NCBI GenBank assembly: GCA_023138875.1
Contig: JAGLOO010000010.1
Span: 44,314 to 108,313 of the forward strand
Reading direction: 5' to 3'
Origin: Bacteroidales bacterium
Lineage (GTDB): Bacteria > Bacteroidota > Bacteroidia > Bacteroidales > GCA-2748055
Length of the DNA: 64,000 bases
The notes beneath the pieces are model-generated. The model was not told the origin of the DNA. It was given only the letters and a program-made list of their open reading frames with translations, and did not search any database. Position 1 is the first letter of the stretch. Each line of letters starts with the position of its first letter. Made by a program: the position numbers and the translations under genes. This document shows, in pieces, positions 25,859 through 34,921 of the stretch.

Positions 25859-26779
25859 ATGGCTCCCATTGGAAATATCGGAAATTTAAAGCTTGCTCCG
25901 GATAAAGATACTGCAGGTCGAAAACTGAGTTTCAATGTATGGCTTATCAATACCGACCAGGTTGATGATCGCCAGCTGTTCCCAACACCCAACATCAACC
26001 GAGAACTAGGAACAATTCCGCTGCTCCCGGGCGAGCTTATGCATCGTTTTCAAGCCATTGATGATACACTGAAGGAATATACAAAGGGAGAGCGTGGAGA
26101 ACTTACCACGGAAATGACCAATTCTCTGGAGCTGGTCATGGGAGGGGATGGCCGGCAGCTGTATGACTTCGTTGAGCAGCATGCTGGTGATAAATTCATT
26201 ATCATCTATCAGAACAGTGAGGAAACTGAGCGGTACATCGCAGGATCCTACCGCAAGCCCATGATCCTTCGCAATACAGTTCGCAAACGAGACAGGGAGG
26301 CCACTGCAATAACCTTCCTGTTTAAAAATAGAGTCATCTCCCTTCCCAAGATCTATGTGGGCTCCATCATTAACCAGGCACCACAGAACGTGCCGGTAGA
26401 TTCCCTGGTGCTGAACCTGGTGCGCGGGAAGGAGCAATACCTGATCCCGGAGAACACTGCAATAAGAACCCTCGTGTCAGTTACAGGCATAACCGCTGAT
26501 ATGTACGGGAGGTACATAGAACTGATTGGATCCTCCACAACCTATCCCACAAAAATTGTAAGCGGGTATGAGTTCATCCTGATTGATAATGTGCCATGGT
26601 ACTCAACCCATGGTCGCAGTATAATCTTCCGGATCCTTGATTCAAATACCCTGGTTGAAGTACCTGGTACCAGGTTTTTCGACTCCACCATCTGGGAGAG
26701 CAGTGACAATATTGTATATGACACAGACGAGGGGGGGATTGTCGACGATAATTATGGCGATGGAATAGTTCACGATTAA
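25859..26779 (+). CDS. Tail-tube-like structural protein, second copy
   Basis: A 306-residue paralogue of the product of 12885-13904, aligned from MAPIGNIGN to VEVPGTR. It lacks the membrane extension and has a unique C-terminal acidic tail of about 40 residues. It follows the tape measure and has its own late promoter. Having two divergent copies suggests one forms the tube and the other a distal tail or head-decorating structure; which is which cannot be told. Confidence 0.6.
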   Translation: MAPIGNIGNLKLAPDKDTAGRKLSFNVWLINTDQVDDRQLFPTPNINRELGTIPLLPGELMHRFQAIDDTLKEYTKGERGELTTEMTNSLELVMGGDGRQLYDFVEQHAGDKFIIIYQNSEETERYIAGSYRKPMILRNTVRKRDREATAITFLFKNRVISLPKIYVGSIINQAPQNVPVDSLVLNLVRGKEQYLIPENTAIRTLVSVTGITADMYGRYIELIGSSTTYPTKIVSGYEFILIDNVPWYSTHGRSIIFRILDSNTLVEVPGTRFFDSTIWESSDNIVYDTDEGGIVDDNYGDGIVHD

Positions 26780-26791
26780 AGAATTTATATC

Positions 26792-29305
26792 ATGAAGAAA
26801 CTTATCACAAGCATTTACTTATTTACCGTTGTCTTTTCAGCTACTTGTCAGCCTCCGGACTCGATTGTTCATGGAGTATCGACAAGGAAAGAGTGGCGAG
26901 AAGCGACCAACTGGAATATTCACAAGAATGCTGAGCAGGAGGATTCGATTGCGCAGATCAAGAGCAGGGTAGAATCAAATACTTCGAATACTACCATAAA
27001 CGCAGGAAACATCGCTTCGAACGATTCGGAAATTGCCACAAATATTGTAGCAATAACAGGTAATACTGGCGATATCTCTTCGAACACGGTGGCTATTGGA
27101 GCAGTTGTGGATATCAATGACATTACTGGACTTGATTCCGCAACGCTAATAGCAGGAGAGGATGAACTTGTAGTTATACAGAGCGGCGAAGAGAAGAAAG
27201 TCACAAGGGATGTTTTACAATCCGCAGTGATGCTATCGACTTCAACAAACTCATCTAATATATATTACAACGTACAAGATATTAGTATTCTTCAATCAAA
27301 TACATCAGGAACGTCAGGCTATGCATTGTCAATGGAGGGTGATACGCTCATAGTTTCCTATGGTGGCACTACAATGAAATTCACTAGGACTTCAGGGACA
27401 GAAGCAGATGTAGAACCACCTTATTATACTTTAGGTGAAATAGGGAATCTTGGATATGATACAGCTAGTGTAGTATTTAATGAATCTTTATCATGGACAA
27501 CACCTGATACAGCTTTTTTCAAGGTGACTGTTGATTTATTAAATGCTGTTATTACAGGTGTCTATCATGTCGATGACGAGATTCGATTTAAATTAGATTC
27601 AGCAGCAGGGGCAAATCAAAGCGTTGTTGTGACTTATACTCAGCCAGGTACCAATAGAATATCTGATATTGCTGGAAACTATTTACTTAGTTTTTCTACT
27701 GGGATAACAAACAATGTGCCTTCAGTAGGAGACACTATAAGCGCTTTGGCATGGTGGAAAGTAAACAATGATTTAATTGATGAGGAAAATAATTACAACG
27801 GAACAGGCCATAATACACCGACTTTTGACGGGACAATTAAACAAGGTGGTTCTCACTCTGTAAATCTAAACGGTTCAAAAGCGATTGATCTGGGAAATGT
27901 TAACCTTACAGACTCTTGTACTATTATGTACTGGTGGTATGGAGATCGGGACCCCGGAGCTGCAGCGTTATGCACATTTGCAAATAGGCCAAGCGCAACA
28001 AACAGCAGCGGTATAATGATCTGGCATTCCAGTTGGGCAACTGATAACGGTTTTATTTGGGTTTATTCAGGAAACGGCACGTCGCAGGAACCGGCTTCCT
28101 GTGGTGAAATTCTCTACGATAATACATGGGCACATATAGCTGTAACATTTGATCAGGGAAATGGAGAGGCGCAAATATTCGTAGATGGCGTTAAACGTAC
28201 TTCAGATAGCACTATACTAAATAACTATGCTATTTCAGGAAATGCTACTTCATGGGGATCTGATAATGCACATGGGAATCCCTCCGGAGGGAGGTTTGAC
28301 GACATGAGAATATATGATCGTATTTTAACCACCGAACAAATACTAACAATAGCCACTAATCCTGAAATAGTTTTAACCGGCACTAATCCCGGAGATGATC
28401 CTGTCCATAACGACAGCATTATAATAATTTCAGATATAGATTTTTCCACAACACCCATACAGAGGGGATTAACAGAAGCAGAATTAACAGAAATTTATTC
28501 ACCTACTTGGTACCTGGGCGGGGAGTCTGATAATTTAGCAGATGATGTAGGTATAGTAGAGCATAGTGATTATAGATGGCTCAGGTCATACCATGATCAA
28601 AACACTTGTTGTGTGGAATATCAAACATCTATTCCCTCTAACGGTGGGTCGGGTCTATTATGGACTATGTTTATGGATGCGGACCGTAATGACTACTCAC
28701 ATGGCTATCTTAATTATAAGGTGCGGTTTCCGGCAGGATTCGTCACAGGCGCAGGGGGAAAGATGCCGGGGGTTTCGACTCAGGAAGAACACCCGGCATG
28801 TATGACACTCGCACCAATGACCGGCCAGGGTTCAAAAATCGGTACAATGTATCATGTGAATGAACCAGGTTATGTAGATGTACAGTGGTATATATATCCG
28901 CATCTATGGTGGGATTATTGCTATGGAAGATCACATTCGAGAGCTGGATCAGGGCTGCCGGATGGTATTATTGACAGGCTAACGATGGGGGTTGTGTATG
29001 ATTTATCTATAAGGTGGTTTGCTGGCGATGTTGGGGTAAGAAACGGATTTATTGAATGGTTCCGGGACGGTGTTTTGATAGATCAATGGACCGGGTTAAA
29101 TTTTACAGAAGATGAGCATATAAATATGAATGTAATAGACTTTCAGACTTTTGCGGGAGGCTCAGGAACAGAGTACTATGCGCCCTCAGACACATACTGG
29201 GATATTACGGACATAAAAGTATTTCAATACCCTCCAAATACTGAAGGCGTACCGAATTATGATGTACCCAGCTCACCGGATAGAGTATTGAATCTTCCCC
29301 AGTGA
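26792..29305 (+). CDS. Signal-peptide-bearing tail spike with LamG-like and polysaccharide-lyase-like regions
   Basis: An 837-residue protein. Residues 1-20 look like a signal peptide (MKKLITSIYLFTVVFSATCQ). Residues 60-110 have NTxNIxxN-type repeats like trimeric fibre stalks. About residues 315-530 form a LamG/concanavalin-like domain (GRFDDMRIYDRIL motif). About 545-825 resemble polysaccharide lyase family 14-type proteins (YKVRFPAGFVTGAGGKMPG). It probably binds and cleaves a host surface glycan. Lower GC than the flanking structural genes suggests recent acquisition. A secreted, host-derived enzyme is the alternative. Confidence 0.55.
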   Translation: MKKLITSIYLFTVVFSATCQPPDSIVHGVSTRKEWREATNWNIHKNAEQEDSIAQIKSRVESNTSNTTINAGNIASNDSEIATNIVAITGNTGDISSNTVAIGAVVDINDITGLDSATLIAGEDELVVIQSGEEKKVTRDVLQSAVMLSTSTNSSNIYYNVQDISILQSNTSGTSGYALSMEGDTLIVSYGGTTMKFTRTSGTEADVEPPYYTLGEIGNLGYDTASVVFNESLSWTTPDTAFFKVTVDLLNAVITGVYHVDDEIRFKLDSAAGANQSVVVTYTQPGTNRISDIAGNYLLSFSTGITNNVPSVGDTISALAWWKVNNDLIDEENNYNGTGHNTPTFDGTIKQGGSHSVNLNGSKAIDLGNVNLTDSCTIMYWWYGDRDPGAAALCTFANRPSATNSSGIMIWHSSWATDNGFIWVYSGNGTSQEPASCGEILYDNTWAHIAVTFDQGNGEAQIFVDGVKRTSDSTILNNYAISGNATSWGSDNAHGNPSGGRFDDMRIYDRILTTEQILTIATNPEIVLTGTNPGDDPVHNDSIIIISDIDFSTTPIQRGLTEAELTEIYSPTWYLGGESDNLADDVGIVEHSDYRWLRSYHDQNTCCVEYQTSIPSNGGSGLLWTMFMDADRNDYSHGYLNYKVRFPAGFVTGAGGKMPGVSTQEEHPACMTLAPMTGQGSKIGTMYHVNEPGYVDVQWYIYPHLWWDYCYGRSHSRAGSGLPDGIIDRLTMGVVYDLSIRWFAGDVGVRNGFIEWFRDGVLIDQWTGLNFTEDEHINMNVIDFQTFAGGSGTEYYAPSDTYWDITDIKVFQYPPNTEGVPNYDVPSSPDRVLNLPQ

Positions 29306-29362
29306 AGCTAATTAAGATGAAAAAACCCTGGAGTTATATAGCAGAAATCCAGTATAAAATGT

Positions 29363-29397
29363 GTCCTTTCAGCTTCTGACATGGTGTGCTAAGTTGC
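29363..29397 (+). promoter_or_regulatory. Candidate late promoter F (tail-fibre unit)
   Basis: GTCCTTTC at 29363-29370 and TAAGTTGC at 29390-29397, 23 nt between box end and TTGCA. Predicted start near 29402, giving a leader of about 49 nt before ATG 29451. Confidence 0.7.
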
Positions 29398-29450
29398 ATC
29401 TACACTTAGTCGCAAACAGCTTGAGAAAACTCAATTAAACAACAATAGCC

Positions 29451-29693
29451 ATGTACATACAGGACATTAATTACTATCCGAAAAATTTCATAGGCCACAC
29501 CATGGTTTCCTCAGTAGTATCCGGAAATGATACGCTTGAGACCCATGAATTCTATAACAGACAAGAAAAGGTCGTTTTCTACTGGAAAGTGAAGAAGGAT
29601 TCCGATGGGAATGTAAAGGATTTCCGGTTAAAGATCCCCGCCGAGCCTGCTGCGCCTTCTGAGTCCTATGTTTCATATGATGACCTGGCATAA
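29451..29693 (+). CDS. Small phage protein preceding the tail fibre
   Basis: An 80-residue beta-rich protein, first gene after promoter F. Its stop overlaps the fibre ATG (TAATG), so the two are translationally coupled. Could be a fibre attachment or chaperone protein; no motif. Confidence 0.55.
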   Translation: MYIQDINYYPKNFIGHTMVSSVVSGNDTLETHEFYNRQEKVVFYWKVKKDSDGNVKDFRLKIPAEPAAPSESYVSYDDLA

Positions 29694-32600
29694 TGAAACG
29701 CCGTGACAGCTTAAACGTTGGTGCCCCAGCTATCAAACCAGGCACCTTAATACTGGATGCCCCCCCAGGTGGAATCCCTGGTTATATCAAATCAGCACTG
29801 GTATATCTCACTGCCTTGCAGATCGGATCAGCCAAATACCCCAACAAAATAGGTGATCAAGATCGTGTTGCTGCCGGTGGTCAGAACTTCACAGGTAGGG
29901 CTTATGCTTTTGACGGTGTTGATCAGTGTGCTTATGTAGCTGATAATGGTGCGTTGGATATTAACCAGGCAACTACGGACTTTTGTTTATGTGGGCCAAT
30001 TGAAATTACCGATCTTAGTGAAGTTGGTTATGTTTTCGGGAAAAACGTAGGAGGTGCAAAAGACGGTAGATATGGATTACATCAAAACGGAGGCTCACTG
30101 ACCTGTTATGTAGAATCTTCCGGGGGATTGATTTCGATAGCTGATAATATTACATTAACAGAACAGAGATATAGTATTGTTATACACGTAGATAGAAGTG
30201 CTAAAAAAGTATATTTCTATATTGACAGTGTTCTTCAGAATGCCGGGGGTACTTCGTATACTGGTACAATAGGTACACTTGCAAATGCTTATGAATTTTA
30301 TCTTGGAGCTGCAAATAGTGCAGATGGTTCTGGATTGTCTTCTCACTGGAAAGGTAGAATAAATGACGTCCGCATCTTCCACAAAAACGTAACTTCTGCA
30401 AGCGATCTTGCCTCACTCCAAAAAGGAGAAAGACTTGGAGATGAAGTGGCATGGTGGTTCTGTGAAGGAGAAGACACCCTTGAAGTTCATGATGCTAGTG
30501 GTAATGGTTATCATTTAACAGCTCAGAATTTCGATAGTACAAGTTTTGTAGAAGGTCCCTGGCAGAGTCTAATGAATAAGTTTGGGTATGCAAAAGATGT
30601 AACAGATGGGAATGATTTGAATGTAAGTAATTGTGTTAACCTTTCGTTCGATAGTTTTTCAAATGCATCTCCGTCTGGTTTTGAAGCCTCTGATACCGGA
30701 GGAGGCAGCGCCCTTGCCGGAACAGCTGATGAAATATCATATATAAATACTAGAAAATATAAAACCGATTTTTTTATTGCATTAAATTCTGGAACATTGC
30801 CTAAATATGCCGCACGCACAGCACTTGGATCAGGAGATATTGCTGGGGAAGGTTTTAAAGATTCTGTATCCGGTATAAATTCATGGATATTCACATCAAA
30901 CGCAGATACAATAGGAGTTATTTCATTCTTCAATAATAATGTTGCTGTTGATTTTGCATTGAGTGTGTTGTCAATACAAACCTATTACGACACCCCCATC
31001 CCACCAGACATGTCCACTGTCAACGCACAGGGCATTCCACAACAAGATATATTCGGTAATGATTTAGTTTTCAAAGGACAGGCTGAGTATAAAGCCGAGG
31101 CGAGGGATGCCGGAAGCTTCACCGGAGATGGTGTTGCCTACTTCACAATTACAGGACTGCTCACTACTGATGTTATTACGGCTTTGTCTACTGACTTACC
31201 TACTTGCACTACGAATGGACGATTAGATATAGCCAATAGTGATAAGGTATTTGGTGTGACTATCACCAGAGCAAGCGTTGAATGGGCCTATATTCCGTTC
31301 TGTGAAGGAAGTGGAGATACGGCTTATGATGTAAGCGACAATGATCATCATGCTGTTGGAACTGATGTGGATGAAACAAATTGGGGAGTTATAAATAGGC
31401 CAACTGAGGATTATTTGGCTGAGTATGGCGGGAACTTCGCGGGGAAGTTCAATGGAACGGATGATTATTTGGATACTGGGATTGCGATGAATGCTGCTAC
31501 GAGCGCAGAAATAATTTTAAAGATTAATAGAAAAGCTGGTGAAAAGTCTATAATAGGTGCAAATAGTGGATCAACTAACAGAATTAATTTTGGATGGCAT
31601 AGTGACAATAGAATTTATGGAGTTATCGCGAACGGATCATCAACTTATGGATATGTGGCAACGAATACAGATGAAGGCGTTTTCACAATAAAAATGGTCT
31701 ACGATGGCGCCGGTGCTACTAATGCTGATAGGTTAAAAATCTATATTAATGATGTAGAACAATCATTGACATTTGTTGGGACGATTCCTGCAAATTTAGG
31801 TTCATTGGGAGGAAATGATTTATATATTGGTAATACCGATTTTGGTTATGATACAGGGCAGATTTATTCAGCATCAGTTTTTAAGGATGGAACTATTCAG
31901 GCTGCTTATGTAATTACTGGTCTTGCTGTAACCGAAACTGACACATCATCAAATGGTAATAACGGCACCTGGTCAGGTACAGGAGATCACACAGCTATCA
32001 TTCCAGCTCTCAAAACAAAAGTTAGTGATGTATTGGGACAAACCCTTGTTTACCCTCAGAACGGTAAGAATCTGATTCCTCAGACCTATCTGTCCATGCC
32101 GGAAGATATCAGGGAATTAATTGAAGCTGATCAGCAGGAACGGTTTGAGTCATGGGACGAAAGTGATTTTAGTGTTGAAGATATTTTTACTCAAGATATC
32201 AACACTACAAGGGATTTTGGAGAAACGCACCAGGGAAAAAATAACGTATTAAAAGTCACTTTAACCGACACGGTCAGCGTTCCCAGAATTGGCACTTCCA
32301 CAATCTATCTTGATTCTGCTGACTCTTATTTTCTTCACATGGAATATTTTATACCATTGGGACAAACAGCTCAAGATGGTATAGTGTATAATGGTAATGC
32401 TTCTAATACAATAGGGACACTAGATACTGTCGGTCAATGGGCTGTTTTTGAAGTTGAGTTTACCAATAATACAAGTAGAATACTTCAAGTTCGATTGGGA
32501 GTCTCAGATAGAGCAATAGGAGATGTAATGTATATTTCTAGGGTGCATATTTTCAAAAAAACCACCCAAACAGGGAATAATCTTGTAAGTAATGGGGGTG

Positions 32601-33163
32601 CTCGTAATGCTATAGGTGCTCTAGTTCAACCGTGGGTAGATGCAAGTTGGATAAAAGGAACTGGATGGAGTGTATCTGAAGCTAATCAGAAAGCGAGTTG
32701 TGATGGAAGTCAAACCGCAACAAGTTTGTTATATCAGGCTGCATCTGTTAACAATCAAACTTTATATTATGTGATTAAAGTCTCGAATTATTCAGCCGGG
32801 GAATTGGGAATTAGACATTCAGGCTCAACATACGTATGGGGTATCACATCGAATGGGATTCATGTTATTCAGGCAGATAATGGTAGTTATGATAATATTG
32901 TTGTTGCCGCAGACGCAGACTTTGTTGGTGATGTTGATTATGTGACCTGTGCGTTCGTTATAGATTCCGAGTTCTTCGAACCTGAAGCTCTCGGTGCCGA
33001 TCCTGTAGTTATTCTTACTGATTATTTTAAGGAGAATCCATACAGATACTTAACAAGATATTTCAACGCCATCAACTGGAAGGATTTAATCGTGGTTGAA
33101 GCTGATTCACCTTTAGACTACAATGATCATTTGAAACTATTGAAATTCACGCAAAATAATTAA
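29693..33163 (+). CDS. Giant LamG-type tail fibre/receptor-binding protein
   Basis: A 1,156-residue beta-rich protein. At least two concanavalin/LamG-like modules are visible. One spans about residues 65-245 (FDGVDQCAYV ... GRINDVRIFHKNV) and one about 585-750 (FNGTDDYLDTGIAM ... NDLYIGNTDFG). Such modules bind carbohydrate. The N-terminal 40 residues probably attach to the virion. It is AT-richer than the head genes, typical of exchanged host-range modules. The order after the tail genes and before lysis supports a receptor-binding role. Confidence 0.7.
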   Translation: MKRRDSLNVGAPAIKPGTLILDAPPGGIPGYIKSALVYLTALQIGSAKYPNKIGDQDRVAAGGQNFTGRAYAFDGVDQCAYVADNGALDINQATTDFCLCGPIEITDLSEVGYVFGKNVGGAKDGRYGLHQNGGSLTCYVESSGGLISIADNITLTEQRYSIVIHVDRSAKKVYFYIDSVLQNAGGTSYTGTIGTLANAYEFYLGAANSADGSGLSSHWKGRINDVRIFHKNVTSASDLASLQKGERLGDEVAWWFCEGEDTLEVHDASGNGYHLTAQNFDSTSFVEGPWQSLMNKFGYAKDVTDGNDLNVSNCVNLSFDSFSNASPSGFEASDTGGGSALAGTADEISYINTRKYKTDFFIALNSGTLPKYAARTALGSGDIAGEGFKDSVSGINSWIFTSNADTIGVISFFNNNVAVDFALSVLSIQTYYDTPIPPDMSTVNAQGIPQQDIFGNDLVFKGQAEYKAEARDAGSFTGDGVAYFTITGLLTTDVITALSTDLPTCTTNGRLDIANSDKVFGVTITRASVEWAYIPFCEGSGDTAYDVSDNDHHAVGTDVDETNWGVINRPTEDYLAEYGGNFAGKFNGTDDYLDTGIAMNAATSAEIILKINRKAGEKSIIGANSGSTNRINFGWHSDNRIYGVIANGSSTYGYVATNTDEGVFTIKMVYDGAGATNADRLKIYINDVEQSLTFVGTIPANLGSLGGNDLYIGNTDFGYDTGQIYSASVFKDGTIQAAYVITGLAVTETDTSSNGNNGTWSGTGDHTAIIPALKTKVSDVLGQTLVYPQNGKNLIPQTYLSMPEDIRELIEADQQERFESWDESDFSVEDIFTQDINTTRDFGETHQGKNNVLKVTLTDTVSVPRIGTSTIYLDSADSYFLHMEYFIPLGQTAQDGIVYNGNASNTIGTLDTVGQWAVFEVEFTNNTSRILQVRLGVSDRAIGDVMYISRVHIFKKTTQTGNNLVSNGGARNAIGALVQPWVDASWIKGTGWSVSEANQKASCDGSQTATSLLYQAASVNNQTLYYVIKVSNYSAGELGIRHSGSTYVWGITSNGIHVIQADNGSYDNIVVAADADFVGDVDYVTCAFVIDSEFFEPEALGADPVVILTDYFKENPYRYLTRYFNAINWKDLIVVEADSPLDYNDHLKLLKFTQNN

Positions 33164-33165
33164 TC

Positions 33166-33729
33166 ATGGCAAGAGACGAGAAATTATCACTGATAAAGAT
33201 TCCGAAAGCGCTGGCGAAGAGTGGACAGTCAATGCATAACTTCATATTGGATCAAATAGTCTTAGGACACAGGCCGAAGACCCAGGGCGGTTTTGTAATT
33301 CTTCAGGCTGAAATCATTCCTGATAATATGCCATCCTTCACAGAGCTTAGTGCCGTACAAGCTGCAGGTGGTAATTTCGAGAGAATTAAATTCGGATTAC
33401 AATTGACAGCAGCGGCCTATACTCGAAACGTCCCGGCATCACTCCCAGGAGCAACTTATCTTGATGAGAAAGAAGTGGAACAAAGGCACACATGGGAATC
33501 TTGGTTAAAAACCGGGGGTGTTGGTGTTATAAATCGAAAAATTGGATTACAAAAAGCGTGTAAAGCCATTTGGGGAGGAAAAACTCTCAATAGTGAGGTG
33601 TTGAAAATATGTGATGACACGATTGGTGTGACTGTTCTGGAATGGTCAGACATCCATGCTCGATTCCAAAGTGAGGAATATGAAAAGGTGGAAAAGATTG
33701 CGGAAGTTGGAGAAATTATTAAGAAATGA
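33166..33729 (+). CDS. Hypothetical phage protein after the fibre
   Basis: A 187-residue soluble protein with no recognised family. It starts 2 nt after the fibre stop and is ATGA-coupled to the next small membrane gene. Position suggests a minor tail protein or fibre chaperone. Confidence 0.55.
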   Translation: MARDEKLSLIKIPKALAKSGQSMHNFILDQIVLGHRPKTQGGFVILQAEIIPDNMPSFTELSAVQAAGGNFERIKFGLQLTAAAYTRNVPASLPGATYLDEKEVEQRHTWESWLKTGGVGVINRKIGLQKACKAIWGGKTLNSEVLKICDDTIGVTVLEWSDIHARFQSEEYEKVEKIAEVGEIIKK

Positions 33730-33848
33730 TAGCGCTACTTTTTATACTGGCCATAGCTGTTGTTTACGCCCTGATCAGGGCCAAACATGATTCGTACATT
33801 AACAATGGTGGCTGGAAGAGGTGGGCATTCATTGAATACTATGGATAA
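33726..33848 (+). CDS. 40-residue single-span membrane peptide
   Basis: It starts MIALLFILAIAVVYALI and has a short charged C-terminus. It overlaps both neighbours (ATGA, then TAATG), so it is very likely translated. It opens the lysis cassette; a holin- or spanin-accessory role is inferred. Confidence 0.6.
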   Translation: MIALLFILAIAVVYALIRAKHDSYINNGGWKRWAFIEYYG

Positions 33849-34282
33849 TGAAACAGATCTGGAACATAACAAAGTACTTCTTAACCTTCGCCTCCTTTGT
33901 GACGGTGTGCTTCGGAGCTTTTAAGCTGGTAGACTCTATCAGGGATGATGTTACTGATATCAAAGAAACGCTGACTGAAGATGTGATGCCTATGGTTGTG
34001 GCTTCAGAAAAATCTGATTCTCTCCAGTTAGCCATAATCAAGGAGATGCAAGGCCAGGTGCAAAACAACACCGAAAAAGTCGGCGCTTTATCCCGTAGCT
34101 ATACCGATTATGTGAGGCGTGATGAGTCATTGACAAAGGATGAGTTCATTGACTATATGGACGGCCTTTGGGGTGACATAAAAAAAAACAACAGGCCGAC
34201 AGTATCCTCCGAGACCAGCAGCTTCGATGGTACCGGGAATATTTACACAACAGAGAACACGAAATCGAATTTGAACCCTTAG
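33848..34282 (+). CDS. Membrane-anchored coiled-coil protein of the lysis cassette
   Basis: A 144-residue protein. One membrane segment spans residues 8-30, followed by an Asp/Glu-rich coiled coil and a Ser/Asn-rich tail. The single N-terminal anchor with periplasmic coiled coil recalls inner-membrane spanins, but this is only topology. Coupled to the preceding peptide. Confidence 0.55.
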   Translation: MKQIWNITKYFLTFASFVTVCFGAFKLVDSIRDDVTDIKETLTEDVMPMVVASEKSDSLQLAIIKEMQGQVQNNTEKVGALSRSYTDYVRRDESLTKDEFIDYMDGLWGDIKKNNRPTVSSETSSFDGTGNIYTTENTKSNLNP

Positions 34283-34295
34283 ACACTCTTTTTCA

Positions 34296-34916
34296 ATGAT
34301 GGAAGTACTTGCAATTATCACCCTCATTCTGCTGCTGGTAGCGATCTCAGTGGCTACGCACTTCTTGATTAAGCTCCGGAAAGCCCAAGTGCCTCTCCCT
34401 GTGAAGAAACAGCCAACCTGGATTCAAACGACCAGGTATAACAGAAATCTGTACGAATTGATTTTCAAGCTAAAGGATCAACTCAAAGCCGATCACATCT
34501 GTATTGCCAGGCTTCACAATGGGGGATACTTCAATAACGAATTTCCTATCCGACGGTTCTCTGCAGTTATGGAAGCTCATAATCCGGATAAGACTGAATC
34601 CATGGTTGATAAATATCGGGATATTCATATCTCTAAATACCCGGAGGTAATGCATCAGCTGATTTTTTTAAAAAGCTACTTCTGCACGGATATTCAGTTC
34701 TGTGAGGATTCAAAGTTCAAAGGGGACATGATCGCTATGGATTACAAGAGCTCGTTCTTGTTCCTGATTCGTCAGGTTGATGAGGAGCGAACCCCGGAGG
34801 CTTTTATCTGGATCAACTACCAGGATGTAAGGCAACTGACAAAAGAGCAGCGAAGTGATGTGTGGTCGAAGCATAACCGGATACTGAACTATTTAAATAT
34901 GACAAAAGAAGAGTAA
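34296..34916 (+). CDS. Membrane-anchored protein with GAF-like domain
   Basis: A 206-residue protein. One membrane segment spans residues 4-28, followed by a soluble domain. The HICIARLHNGG segment and the overall alpha/beta order resemble GAF-type sensor domains that occur beside lysis genes in several phages. It might sense conditions that time lysis. The fold call is from pattern memory. Confidence 0.5.
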   Translation: MMEVLAIITLILLLVAISVATHFLIKLRKAQVPLPVKKQPTWIQTTRYNRNLYELIFKLKDQLKADHICIARLHNGGYFNNEFPIRRFSAVMEAHNPDKTESMVDKYRDIHISKYPEVMHQLIFLKSYFCTDIQFCEDSKFKGDMIAMDYKSSFLFLIRQVDEERTPEAFIWINYQDVRQLTKEQRSDVWSKHNRILNYLNMTKEE

Positions 34917-34921
34917 TAGAG

